Source: JACZXQ01 sp036986155 (GTDB lineage: Bacteria; Gemmatimonadota; Gemmatimonadetes; Longimicrobiales; Gaopeijiaceae). From it: 40,699 nt of DNA. Below the pieces are notes generated by a model. It made no database searches. It was given only the letters and a program-made list of their open reading frames with translations, and had not been told where the DNA came from. Shown here one piece after another: positions 8,093-16,519 of the stretch (positions within the stretch are counted from its first letter, which is position 1; every line of letters starts with the position of its first letter). The translations under genes and the position numbers were made by a program. Location of the stretch: assembly GCA_036986155.1 (NCBI GenBank), contig BTRA01000011.1, positions 1 to 40,699 of the forward strand, written 5' to 3'.

Positions 8093-8190
8093 TGCCCCAG
8101 GCTACCCGCAGCTACGATCGCCGCACTTACCGCTGCTACCGGCGAGGTCCTGACGGAGTTCATGAGCTCTCGCCCTACGGACCTGGGACA
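8093..8190 (-). ncRNA. ffs: Signal recognition particle RNA, small bacterial type
   Basis: The 98-nt RNA binds Ffh and guides nascent membrane proteins to FtsY. The ends pair perfectly: TGTCCCAGG (8190-8182) with CCTGGGGCA (8101-8093), followed by further pairing of TCCGTA with TGCGGG. The universally conserved Ffh-binding internal loop is present as GTCAGG on one side and AGCAGC on the other. The apical part between them is ACC-TCGCC-GGT, a 5-nt loop, where most bacteria have a GGAA-type tetraloop. A promoter lies at the expected distance upstream and a U-tract follows. A location just before dnaX-ybaB-recR is known from other bacteria, for example Bacillus subtilis. Confidence 0.9.
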
Positions 8191-8196
8191 CTTCAC

Positions 8197-8225
8197 AAGG
8201 TACCGGTGACCCCAGGGGCAGTCAA
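8197..8225 (-). promoter_or_regulatory. Sigma-70-type promoter of the SRP RNA
   Basis: Minus strand: -35 TTGACT (8225-8220), a 17-base spacer, and -10 TACCTT (8202-8197). Six bases then separate the -10 box from the predicted RNA 5' end at 8190. Two of three features (spacing and start distance) are ideal and the -35 box matches five of six consensus bases. Confidence 0.7.
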
Positions 8226-8287
8226 CGGACAAAGCACCGAAACGCCTTAGTTTGCGCGCCTTTTCAGCCGAACCACGGGGTCGGTAG

Positions 8288-8653
8288 TCATCGAGAAAGC
8301 CGCCAGGCGTCCGGCGTATGCTCTACCCTAGGGGGCCCACCGGGGCCCTCCCACACCGCAATCGCATCGAAACGGACTATGTCCCACCCACCGCCGTTCT
8401 CGTGGAGCCAATGTCGAGCCACTTGGGAGATCTCCCGCTGCTTTCGCCGCGTGATGGCCTCTAGGGGGTGGCCGTACCCGTCCCCACGGCGCCCCTTTAC
8501 CTCGACGAATGCCAGCGCGCGACCTCGGGTGACGATGAGATCGATCTCCTTCCGGCCGAAACGGTAGTTCCGGACAAGAATTGTCCAACCCCGCGCCAGA
8601 AGATACTCAGCCGCCATCTCCTCGAACCGGTGCCCAACTCGATGGGTGTTCAT
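8288..8653 (-). CDS. yraN: YraN/UPF0102 family endonuclease-like protein
   Basis: A 121-residue protein of the UPF0102 family, which has a restriction-endonuclease-like fold resembling Holliday-junction resolvases. The core is visible: GHRFEEMAAEYLLARGW at the N terminus, then KEIDLIVTRGRALAFVEVKG, which carries the D...ExK metal-binding residues, and QREISQVARHWL. The cellular role of this family is poorly known. The ATG at 8651-8653 fits the family N terminus; the frame is open for 42 more codons upstream but that part is arginine-rich read-through. No strong ribosome site is visible. Its usual neighbours (rnhB, rplS) are not here. Confidence 0.9.
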   Translation of the reverse strand: MNTHRVGHRFEEMAAEYLLARGWTILVRNYRFGRKEIDLIVTRGRALAFVEVKGRRGDGYGHPLEAITRRKQREISQVARHWLHENGGGWDIVRFDAIAVWEGPGGPPRVEHTPDAWRLSR

Positions 8654-8902
8654 TGTTGAGGGTCGCACGCGGTGGAGGGCGGTGGAATGGGGGCCTGGGA
8701 CCCTGGAATGTGTTGTGTCCGGCGAACGCGGAAGCATCTCGGAATTTCCCCTTCGACGCCTTCGTCTCGCAGGAGCCAAGCTGTCGGGGCACGTCTTCGC
8801 CGCAGTGCCATCTGGGATCCGGCCCCGTCAACGCCCCCGACGGCCGCGGCCCCATCCGCCGTCGCGGAGGCAACAACGTGCCCCACCACCTTGATCAACG
8901 AT

Positions 8903-8933
8903 GAGGCGAAGGGGTTGTCAGCCCCTAGGCCTC
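8903..8933 (-). terminator. Hairpin overlapping the aroF stop codon
   Basis: Two stacked stems, GAGGC/GCCTC (8929-8933 with 8903-8907) and AGGGG/CCCCT (8922-8926 with 8910-8914), enclose a 7-base loop and a small internal loop. No T-tract follows, so it is a terminator-like structure rather than a textbook terminator. The remaining bases up to yraN (about 8654-8902) hold no gene that I can support. Confidence 0.4.
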
Positions 8934-9983
8934 AGTGGCCACCGGACCGGGGAGGGGCGGGACGAGATCGCGCCCGATAGCTGCGGCGATGACGCCGATC
9001 TGACCCATGAGCTCCGCGAACTGCTCGGGATAGAGTGACTGGGCTCCATCGGAGAGCGCGCTCGGCGGATCCGGGTGCACTTCAATCATCAATCCATCCG
9101 CACCGGCCGCCACCGCGGCCCTGGCCATGGGGATCACCTTGGCCCGAATTCCCGTGCCATGGCTGGGATCGGCGATGATTGGCAGGTGCGAGAGGGATTG
9201 CACCACTGGAATAGCGGTCAAATCGAGGAGGTTGCGCGTATGACTGTCGAAACTTCGGACGCCCCGCTCGCACAGGATGACGTTCGGGTTTCCCTCTGCC
9301 AGGATGTACTCGGCAGCCAAGAGCAACTCAGTAATGGTCGCCGCCATTCCGCGCTTGAGCAGAATCGGCTTTCCGGACCGACCCGCCCGGCGCAGCAGCG
9401 GATAGTTCTGCATGTTGCGCGCGCCGATCTGGATCACATCCGCATGCTCGGCCACCCTATCGACCCCGTCTGGGTCGAGAGCCTCCGTAACGATCGCCAT
9501 GCCGGTCTCTTCGCGGGCCATGGCCAGCATGACCAGGCCCTCGACTCCGAGTCCCTGGAAGGAGTACGGAGAGGACCGGGGCTTGAACGCCCCCCCCCTG
9601 AGGATCGTCGCGCCCATTGCCCTGAGTCGATGGGCGATCCCGAGGATCTCGGCCTCACCCTCGACCGCACATGGGCCGGCCATGATCGCAAGGGCGTCCC
9701 CGCCTATCTCTGTGCCGTTCGCCAACCGCACCACGGTGTCGTCGTCACACCATTCCCTGGAGACCTGCTTATACGGGGGCGTCACCGAAAGAAGATCGCG
9801 GACTCCGGGCATACCTTGGAGCCGCCCCTCATCCACACGCCCATCATTGCCCACGACTCCCACCGTCGTGCGTTGCTTGCCCGGCATGGGGCGCGCCCCA
9901 TACCCCATGGCCTCGATTTGGGCCGTTACGGCCTCGATCTGGGCATCCGTGGCATCATGTTTCATGACGACGAGCATGGGCAT
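8925..9983 (-). CDS. aroF: 3-deoxy-7-phosphoheptulonate synthase (DAHP synthase)
   Basis: First enzyme of the shikimate pathway: it condenses phosphoenolpyruvate and erythrose 4-phosphate. The 352-residue protein has an N-terminal ferredoxin-like regulatory domain (about residues 1-70, starting MPMLVVMKHDATDAQ) fused to the type I-beta TIM barrel, as in the Thermotoga enzyme. Barrel motifs include AIMAGPCAVEGE, ILRGGAFKPRSSPYSFQGLG, PILLKRGMAATITELLLAAE, ERGVRSFDSHTRNLLDL and PSHGTGIRAKVIPMARAAVA. In the family the N-terminal domain mediates feedback inhibition by aromatic amino acids. It lies downstream of the MBL hydrolase with an 80-base gap. Confidence 0.96.
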   Translation of the reverse strand: MPMLVVMKHDATDAQIEAVTAQIEAMGYGARPMPGKQRTTVGVVGNDGRVDEGRLQGMPGVRDLLSVTPPYKQVSREWCDDDTVVRLANGTEIGGDALAIMAGPCAVEGEAEILGIAHRLRAMGATILRGGAFKPRSSPYSFQGLGVEGLVMLAMAREETGMAIVTEALDPDGVDRVAEHADVIQIGARNMQNYPLLRRAGRSGKPILLKRGMAATITELLLAAEYILAEGNPNVILCERGVRSFDSHTRNLLDLTAIPVVQSLSHLPIIADPSHGTGIRAKVIPMARAAVAAGADGLMIEVHPDPPSALSDGAQSLYPEQFAELMGQIGVIAAAIGRDLVPPLPGPVATEA

Positions 9984-10063
9984 CTCACAAGTCGCGGCCG
10001 CGCCGGGCCTGGAACCCTCGTTTCGACTACGGACCTAAGTCTAAGAGCGGGAACAGATGTAGT

Positions 10064-10858
10064 CTACTGAGGGTGGCCTTCTCCACCGGCCAGGTTGACC
10101 ACCAAGCCATCCTCTGCAACCCGCACACGGCCCCCATACCCAGCCTGGGCAAGAAGGCCCGGCACGGCCTCGGGTTCCAGATCCGCGTAGATGTGGGTCA
10201 CTACCAGAAGGCCCGGAGAGGCCTCTTCGGCAAGCGTCGCGAGTCCGGATGGCGTAAGGTGGGTCTCGACCCCCAAGCGGTCGGGATAGGAGCACTCCGC
10301 AATCAACACCTCGGTGCCTTCAAAGAACTTACCGAGGCCTGCTCGAGGTCCGGTATCACCTGTGTAGCACACAGCGCCGGCGTCGGTGTCGAGGCGATAG
10401 GCGACCGACGAAGCCGTATGCCGCGTCGGGTGGGTCGAGACGCCCACGCCGCAGGACTCGTCGGACCAGACCGAGTCGCGTTCCAGTTCCAGAACCTCCA
10501 ACGGAAAGCCCGGGGCGAGAACGTACTCACCGAACGCGTCGACCAATCTGTCCATCAGGCGGTGAAGGCCCTGCGGGCCGAGGATGGTGAGAGGGGCGGT
10601 CCGTCTGGGACTCGAGCCGTAGTTGAGTGCCGCGAGCAACGGGGCGAGGTTACTGATATGGTCGGTGTGGAAGTGGGTCAGCAGAATGTGGGATATCTGG
10701 TCCCACGCGGCCCCCCAACGCGCCATCCCGTGCATGGTGCCCGAGCCACAGTCCATCAACACATGCGTCGAGTCATACGTGACCAAATGCCCAGCGGACC
10801 GCCGAGTGCCGGAGGGTACGAGAGTTCCGGAACCGAGGACCATCACCTCGAAATCCAT
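10064..10858 (-). CDS. MBL-fold metallohydrolase, RNase Z-like group
   Basis: A 264-residue metallo-beta-lactamase-fold protein related to COG1234 (RNase Z/ElaC). The metal-binding motif THFHTDHISN places His62, His64, Asp66 and His67. Further ligands are likely in HPTRHTAS, in the aspartate of YTGDTGPR and in the histidine of VVTHIYADLEP. The glycine-rich N terminus VMVLGSGTLVPSG is also typical. It could be tRNase Z or a general phosphodiesterase; the flexible exosite arm of true RNase Z is not obvious, so I do not assign the symbol. It starts nine bases after the smc stop, which suggests co-transcription. Confidence 0.85.
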   Translation of the reverse strand: MDFEVMVLGSGTLVPSGTRRSAGHLVTYDSTHVLMDCGSGTMHGMARWGAAWDQISHILLTHFHTDHISNLAPLLAALNYGSSPRRTAPLTILGPQGLHRLMDRLVDAFGEYVLAPGFPLEVLELERDSVWSDESCGVGVSTHPTRHTASSVAYRLDTDAGAVCYTGDTGPRAGLGKFFEGTEVLIAECSYPDRLGVETHLTPSGLATLAEEASPGLLVVTHIYADLEPEAVPGLLAQAGYGGRVRVAEDGLVVNLAGGEGHPQ

Positions 10859-10867
10859 AGGCTTCTT

Positions 10868-13800
10868 CTAGGCGGCGGACCCGCTCGCCTTCGCGTCCTC
10901 ACGAAGTCGGACTCCAACCACCGAACTCACGCCTGCCTCCTCCATGGTGACGCCGTAGATCCAGTCCGCCGATTCGATCGTGCGCGGGTTGTGCGTGATC
11001 ACCACGAACTGAGTCTGTGCCTTGAACTCGCCGAGCAGCCTGATGAAGCGTCCGATGTTGTTCTCGTCGAGCGGCGCGTCGACCTCGTCCAACACGCAGA
11101 ACGGGCTCGGCTTGACGAGATAGATCCCAAAGAGCAAAGAAAGGGCGGTCAGCGCCCGCTCCCCGCCCGAGAGGAGGTCGATGCGCTGTGTTCGCTTGCC
11201 TTTCGGCGATGCGTGGATCTCGATGGGAGACTCCAGCGGATCGGACGTGTCCGCCAGCCAAAGATCGGCCTCGCCACCCTCGAATAGGCGCCGGAAGGTG
11301 AGTTGGAAGTTGTCGCGGATCTTCTGAAACGTGTCCTCGAACAGCGCGATCGCGGTTTCGTTGATCTGCTTGATGGCCGCCCCAAGATCGTTCCGGGCCT
11401 GGACCAGGTCCGCCCGCTGCTCTGTCAGAAATCCCAACCGCTCGCTCTCCTCAGCGTGCTCCTCGACAGCCAGCATGTTCACCAAGCCGATGCGCTCCAT
11501 CTTGCCCACGATCTCCGTGAGCTCCGCCTCGAGTTCCTCAGGCTCACCCTCAACGGGCTCGGCCTCGTCGAGGAGGCGCTCGAGGGGACGGCCCCACTCG
11601 GCCTCCAGGCGCTCCTGGATAAGGCTGACTCGGCTGCTCACCTCTTGCCTCTCCAACTCGAGCCGATGCCTGCGCTCCGTGGCCTCCCGCTCCGCCGAAC
11701 GAGCCGTTCGGACCCTGCGCTCGGTTTCCGTGAGCTTGGCAATGACCTCCGCCAGCTCCTCGTCCTTTTCGCGCAACAACGTCTCTGCTTGTTCTCGCTC
11801 TCCGAACAGGCGCTGCGTTGCATCGCCTCCCTCGACCCGGACCCGTTCAGCCTCGTCGAGATCCTTTGCCAACGCTGCTTCTTCCTCGTCCAACGCGGCG
11901 ATGCGACCCGATGTGGAAGCCTTTTCCAGACGGAAACGCTCCGAGCGCTCAGTCATCCTGCCGACTTCCGCTTCGGCCCTGGCGAACTCGACTCCGAGAC
12001 GCGTTTCTTCTGCCCGGGCTGTTTCCCACTCCTCTTGCACATCCGAGTGGGCCCGCCGTGCCGCCTCGCGCTGCTCCCGGACCTCCCCTTCCTCGGCGAG
12101 CATGAGGGTCCGGTCATCCCTTGCACTCATTGCCCGCTGCAACAACCCGGTACGCGCGGCCTTCGTGCCTTCGAGTTGGCGGGTGAGTTCATCCCTGTGC
12201 AAGTCCATCCGAGCCTGACGGTCCACCTGGGCTGCTGCCTCGGAAGAGGCCTCTCTGAATCCATCCTCGGCGGCCTGGAAGGTCACACGGGAAGCTTGCA
12301 GTCCTTGCTCGGCCCGTTCCACTGCCGCGCGAGCATCCCTAGTCGCCTGACGAGCGGCTTCGGCCGCCCGGTCGACTCCAGGCTGCTCGGCGGTGAGGAC
12401 CCTGATCCGCTCCTTGCGTTCGAGGGTGCCACTGCCCCCAAAGGGGCTCCCCACCTGAACCACGCCGCGGGGATCGACCAACCCTCCGGCGAAGCTCCCA
12501 TCGCCCCCCCCGAGGAACCCGACTCCCGCGAGCAACGCGTTCACCCAGGGAGCCCCCGCGCCATCGACGGTAATCGACTCCAGAAGAGCGCCACCCGCGG
12601 ACGATGGAGCGGGAACCTCATCCAACGGCAGTAGCACGAGGCCGCCTCCGCCATGCCACTCCTCACCGAACCAAGCCACGAGCCGCAGAGCGACGGCGGT
12701 GCTTTGTACGACCAGGCCATCCGCCAGAGGTCCCAACAGGCGCTCGACCGCCCGGGCGACTTCAGGCGGCGCCTCGATATACTCCGCGAGGGGCCCCAGC
12801 ACACCTGCGACACCCAGCTCCATGGCGGCACTCAGAACCGCCTCACCACCCTCCTCACGATCGTCGAGCCCTCGGAGTGCTTCCAGCTCCACCGCGATTC
12901 GTTGCTCGGCCATCGTGGCCCGCGCCTCGGTTTCTCGAGCATCCGCAAGAGTTTCCCGGATCTCCGAGAGCGTGGCAGAAGCCCGCCCGAAGGCCTCCCG
13001 TGCGGCCTCGACATCCGACTCCAAGGCACTGAGCCGGTCAGAGAAGAGGTCTCCCTGGCTCTGTATCTCCGAAAGCGTATTCGACGCATCGCTCAGTTCA
13101 CCTACGATTCGCTCTATGCGCCGTTCCAACTCGGCCGCCTGGGACTCCGACGCATCAGCGTCACCTTCGAGCCGCGCGGCAGCGCGAAGCAACTCCCGTT
13201 CCTTGTTCTCGGCGGCTTCTACCGTCTGGCGGGCATCGGCAACCCGAGCTTGGACTGCGACGGCCTCTGCCTGTTTCTCCGTGAGATCCTGCTTCAAGCC
13301 GGCACATTCCCCTTCACACTCCATAAGCTTGGCAGCCAGGGCGGTCAGTTCGGTCTCCACCTCCTCGGCCCGCTCGTGGGCTTCGCTCCGCTCGGTCGTG
13401 ATCTGTTCAAGCCGGCGTCCAGCGTACGATCTGCGTTCCTCGGCGACTGCGAGGTCCCGTTCCCAGGTCACGAGCCGGGAACGAATATTCTCCAGCGCGG
13501 TGGCCGCGTGCGTACGAGCCTTTTCGGCGGTCACCCTGCCTAGCGCAAGCGTCTCTTGCTCTGATTCGGCCGCGGTGAGCACGGCAGTCATGCCCGCTCC
13601 GGTCTCCTTCCCTCCAGACCATTCTCGGTCCAGCTCCCCCAGCCGGGCCCGCAATTCCGACAACGTGTTGCGGACCACCGCCACCTCGACGAAAAGACGC
13701 CTTTGGCGCAGCATCTTATACCGCTCCGCCTTACCCTTCTGGCGAGCGAGCGACCGCACCTTGGTCTCCACCTCCGCGATAACGTCCTCCAACCGTTGGA

Positions 13801-14362
13801 GGTCGGTCTCTGCGTGCTGGAGACGACGAAGGGCCGACTTGCGACGGTCCTTGTACTTCCCGATTCCGGACGCCTCCTCGAATAGCGCCCGTCGCTCTTC
13901 GGCGCGATCCGACAAGATCGAGTCGATCATCCGGTTCTCGATGATCGAATACGCATTGGCTCCGAGGCCCGTGTCCCGGCAGAGGTCGACGACGTCGCGC
14001 AGGCGGCAGGACGAGCGGTTGAGCACGTAGTCGCTTCCGCCGTCACGATACACGGTTCTGCCGATCTCCACCTCTTCGAATGGGACCGGCAGGATGCCGT
14101 CCTCGTTGCCCACGGTGAGGGTTACCGAGCCGCGATTTACCGGCCGCCGGTTCACCGTTCCCTGAAAGATGGCCTCTTCCATCTTGGCACCGCGGATCAT
14201 GCTCGGCCGCTGTTCACCCAGAACCCATCGGATGGCGTCGGAGATGTTGGACTTGCCACAACCGTTGGGACCTACGATGGCTGTGACGCCCTCGTGAAAG
14301 TCAATGGTGGTGGAGTCCGCAAAGGATTTGAATCCTTGGATTCTCAGAGATCGAAGCTTCAT
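10868..14362 (-). CDS. smc: Chromosome segregation protein SMC
   Basis: The ATPase core of bacterial condensin, which with ScpA and ScpB loads at parS/ParB and organises the chromosome. It has 1164 residues, the normal length. Walker A GPNGCGKS is at residues 31-38 in an N terminus reading MKLRSLRIQGFKSFADS. Two long coiled coils rich in E, R, A and L flank a hinge at about residues 500-650 (AVLSAAMELGVAGVLGPLAE). The C-terminal head carries the signature LLSGGERALTALSLLFGIYL and Walker B FCVLDEVDAPLDENN. The start overlaps the stop of the SPOR-domain gene upstream (ATGA), so synthesis of the two is probably coupled. scpA and scpB are not in the window. Confidence 0.97.
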   Translation of the reverse strand: MKLRSLRIQGFKSFADSTTIDFHEGVTAIVGPNGCGKSNISDAIRWVLGEQRPSMIRGAKMEEAIFQGTVNRRPVNRGSVTLTVGNEDGILPVPFEEVEIGRTVYRDGGSDYVLNRSSCRLRDVVDLCRDTGLGANAYSIIENRMIDSILSDRAEERRALFEEASGIGKYKDRRKSALRRLQHAETDLQRLEDVIAEVETKVRSLARQKGKAERYKMLRQRRLFVEVAVVRNTLSELRARLGELDREWSGGKETGAGMTAVLTAAESEQETLALGRVTAEKARTHAATALENIRSRLVTWERDLAVAEERRSYAGRRLEQITTERSEAHERAEEVETELTALAAKLMECEGECAGLKQDLTEKQAEAVAVQARVADARQTVEAAENKERELLRAAARLEGDADASESQAAELERRIERIVGELSDASNTLSEIQSQGDLFSDRLSALESDVEAAREAFGRASATLSEIRETLADARETEARATMAEQRIAVELEALRGLDDREEGGEAVLSAAMELGVAGVLGPLAEYIEAPPEVARAVERLLGPLADGLVVQSTAVALRLVAWFGEEWHGGGGLVLLPLDEVPAPSSAGGALLESITVDGAGAPWVNALLAGVGFLGGGDGSFAGGLVDPRGVVQVGSPFGGSGTLERKERIRVLTAEQPGVDRAAEAARQATRDARAAVERAEQGLQASRVTFQAAEDGFREASSEAAAQVDRQARMDLHRDELTRQLEGTKAARTGLLQRAMSARDDRTLMLAEEGEVREQREAARRAHSDVQEEWETARAEETRLGVEFARAEAEVGRMTERSERFRLEKASTSGRIAALDEEEAALAKDLDEAERVRVEGGDATQRLFGEREQAETLLREKDEELAEVIAKLTETERRVRTARSAEREATERRHRLELERQEVSSRVSLIQERLEAEWGRPLERLLDEAEPVEGEPEELEAELTEIVGKMERIGLVNMLAVEEHAEESERLGFLTEQRADLVQARNDLGAAIKQINETAIALFEDTFQKIRDNFQLTFRRLFEGGEADLWLADTSDPLESPIEIHASPKGKRTQRIDLLSGGERALTALSLLFGIYLVKPSPFCVLDEVDAPLDENNIGRFIRLLGEFKAQTQFVVITHNPRTIESADWIYGVTMEEAGVSSVVGVRLREDAKASGSAA

Positions 14363-16380
14363 TCCGGAAGGCGGCCTCTGCGCTCGATCAGGGGGACGTC
14401 GGACACCCCGCTTTCGGACATCGCCGCAGCCAACGGCTGGGCGTCGAATTCGTCGGTGAATGCGCCGGCATACACTCTGACGGCGGTTCGTCCATCAGCG
14501 TAGTCCACATCGAGCGCGTATGCGGGAATCGACAGCGCGGCCAGTTCCTCGATTCGTGCGTCTCCACCAGCGGCGTCATCGAACTCGCCGAGGAAAAACC
14601 CGTACGATGTGGCCCTCACCAGCCAATCATTCGGATTCTGGCGATCGAGCACCACGGCGAGAAGCGATCTGAGGCTGTCCGCCTGCACGGCGCTATATGC
14701 CGGCCCGGCAAACAGGACGTACTGGACACGCCCGTCCAGTTCCAAGGGTGTGTAAAAGAAAAGCGTGCCAGGGAGCCTCTCCTCCAACGCCACCACCATG
14801 CCCTCCGGCCTCTCCGGGGTTCGGTAGGCATTGATCAGCAACGAATGTGTGACAATCGGCGTGGTCGGCTGCTCTCCAACCAACTGCACGGGGGCGGGGA
14901 TGGCACCACTCAGGCGGTTCGCCGGCGTAATCCCGGGGACATCGACGATCCCGAGAATGGCGAGACCATACCCGCCGCCACCAAGTACCACGATGGCCAC
15001 CACCGTAGTCAGCAGTATTCGACGCCGCTCCTGCCACTTTCGGCGACGCTCTAACTCATCCAAACCGGACATCTTCCGCTCCGGCTGGATCTGCAATTCG
15101 CCGTCGCCCTGCTCCGTATCCTCGCCTGTCTCGACGGCGTCATACGCCTCCGAAACCGGCATGAGCTCGGTGGCCGCGTCCGCGATACCCACGTCCTCAG
15201 CCTCGCTGTCTTGGACGGATGGTGCCTCCTCCGCCACTCCGGCTCCGTGCTCGATGCCAGACATCATGGTCGAATCGGGCGGAGCGACGACGCCGTCCGC
15301 AAGGGACGAACGCTCGACCTCGAATACGTCACCGTCCGGCTCGAGTCCCTCGACAAGGGCGCCGTCGGCCTCCTCGGGAGCCGTGTCATCCGAGTCGGCA
15401 ACGTCGAGGGCAGACGATTCCTCGTCTTCATCCGGGATGTCACCCGCATGGGAGTACTGACCTCCGTCGAGGCCATCGAGGCTAAACCCCCCGCCGGCCA
15501 TCTCCGCCTCGTCACCAGGTTTCGCCGGCTCATCGAGGGCGAACTCGCCGGCTCCGTCATCGGTGGCCTCGGGGACCGCCTCTTCTACGACAGCCGGCTC
15601 CTCAGCCGGCGGCTCATCCTGAGAGTCTGCGTCTACCAAGGGTTTCGGCACCTCCTCTCCAGATATCTCGGGCATCTCGACGGCCTCGTCCAAGGCTCCG
15701 TCATGCTCGTCGGTGACCGCTTCGATCACGGCGTCGGAGATCTTATCCCCGACGTCGACGGCCTCGACCGGCTCGTCCACTTCGAGGGTCGGAGCGGTTT
15801 CTTTCCCGGTCGGACCCAGTACTGCGATCGCACCATCGACTCCTTCGGCCTCGGACGCATCGGCCGCAAACACCACGAGATGATCGGCCCGCGAAAGCAG
15901 GCTCGACGCTCCCGGCATGTCCGACGGGATGTGCAACAAAACGGACACGCCGGAGTCACGAAGTCCACGCGTTACGGCCTCCCAGCGTGGGTGAGCCAGC
16001 ACGGCCTCTGGATCCACAACGGGCGTGCCTGCCGTAGCCACGAGGAACGATCCCATTTCAGAGGCGAACGCCGCGTGCTGCACCGACACCCCGTACAGGA
16101 GAATGTCCGATACCCCTTGCCCGTTCTCGTGACCGAGCACTTCGTGGACCTTCGGCTCTCGGAGGTCGAGGTCGGAAAGTAGAACGGCGTCACCAGATTC
16201 ACCCCAGGCACGGGCGATTCCTACAGCGGCCTCGGCTCCCCACCGGCTATCGACCCCCGGCATCCTCAAGAGGGCAATGACCTGAGGATCCCCTCCCCCG
16301 GAAGCCAAGACCCCTATAGCCTCGGGCACCGCACCTGCTCCGGGGTCGAAGGGCTGCCAATCTTGGAGATCAGCACTCAT
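14359..16380 (-). CDS. Pseudo-ParA/BY-kinase domain, membrane span and SPOR-like protein A
   Basis: A 673-residue protein whose domains I assign by pattern only. Residues about 1-190 follow the layout of CpsD/ParA-type ATPases, with GDAVLLSDLDLREPKVHEVL, then GVSDILLYG, GSFLVATAGTP and ADHLVVFAADASE. The Walker A position reads MPGVDSRWGAEAAVGIARAW, with no GKS/T. An acidic linker rich in E, D, A and V spans about 190-440. A basic stretch (RRRKWQERRR) is followed by a membrane span at about 455-479, which predicts a cytoplasmic N terminus and periplasmic C terminus. The C-terminal 190 residues contain two SPOR-like repeats (starting HSLLINAYR and SYGFFLGEF). SPOR domains bind denuded septal peptidoglycan. 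The stop overlaps the smc start. Confidence 0.7.
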   Translation of the reverse strand: MSADLQDWQPFDPGAGAVPEAIGVLASGGGDPQVIALLRMPGVDSRWGAEAAVGIARAWGESGDAVLLSDLDLREPKVHEVLGHENGQGVSDILLYGVSVQHAAFASEMGSFLVATAGTPVVDPEAVLAHPRWEAVTRGLRDSGVSVLLHIPSDMPGASSLLSRADHLVVFAADASEAEGVDGAIAVLGPTGKETAPTLEVDEPVEAVDVGDKISDAVIEAVTDEHDGALDEAVEMPEISGEEVPKPLVDADSQDEPPAEEPAVVEEAVPEATDDGAGEFALDEPAKPGDEAEMAGGGFSLDGLDGGQYSHAGDIPDEDEESSALDVADSDDTAPEEADGALVEGLEPDGDVFEVERSSLADGVVAPPDSTMMSGIEHGAGVAEEAPSVQDSEAEDVGIADAATELMPVSEAYDAVETGEDTEQGDGELQIQPERKMSGLDELERRRKWQERRRILLTTVVAIVVLGGGGYGLAILGIVDVPGITPANRLSGAIPAPVQLVGEQPTTPIVTHSLLINAYRTPERPEGMVVALEERLPGTLFFYTPLELDGRVQYVLFAGPAYSAVQADSLRSLLAVVLDRQNPNDWLVRATSYGFFLGEFDDAAGGDARIEELAALSIPAYALDVDYADGRTAVRVYAGAFTDEFDAQPLAAAMSESGVSDVPLIERRGRLPE

Positions 16381-16519
16381 AGCGCACTCTCACCACCGCG
16401 AGAATCCATATCTAGTGAACCAAACCGTCCGGACCGAATTCCCGGGACGGCTGTCACCCCGGACCGCTGCATGCGAAAGGTAACGAGGCCCTCTTCAGGC
16501 GGGCGAACCAAGAGTCGAA

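Noticed and set aside
8650..8898. An 82-codon minus-strand frame ending in an ATGA overlap with yraN
   Set aside because: It starts with TTG, has no ribosome site, and its composition (R, A, P, G) is like non-coding GC-rich DNA. The overlap could be chance; I see no family match.
10025..10064. GACTAC...GTAGTC inverted repeat between the MBL gene and aroF
   Set aside because: Only six bases per arm with a 28-base spacer; chance is a sufficient explanation.
9075..10070. A 331-codon plus-strand frame opposite aroF
   Set aside because: The DAHP synthase motifs on the minus strand are unambiguous, and the plus-strand product has shadow-type composition.
11303..14030. Several long plus-strand frames opposite smc
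   Set aside because: They are Ser/Arg-rich or Pro/Leu-rich mirror frames of the coiled-coil codons; smc is complete on the minus strand.
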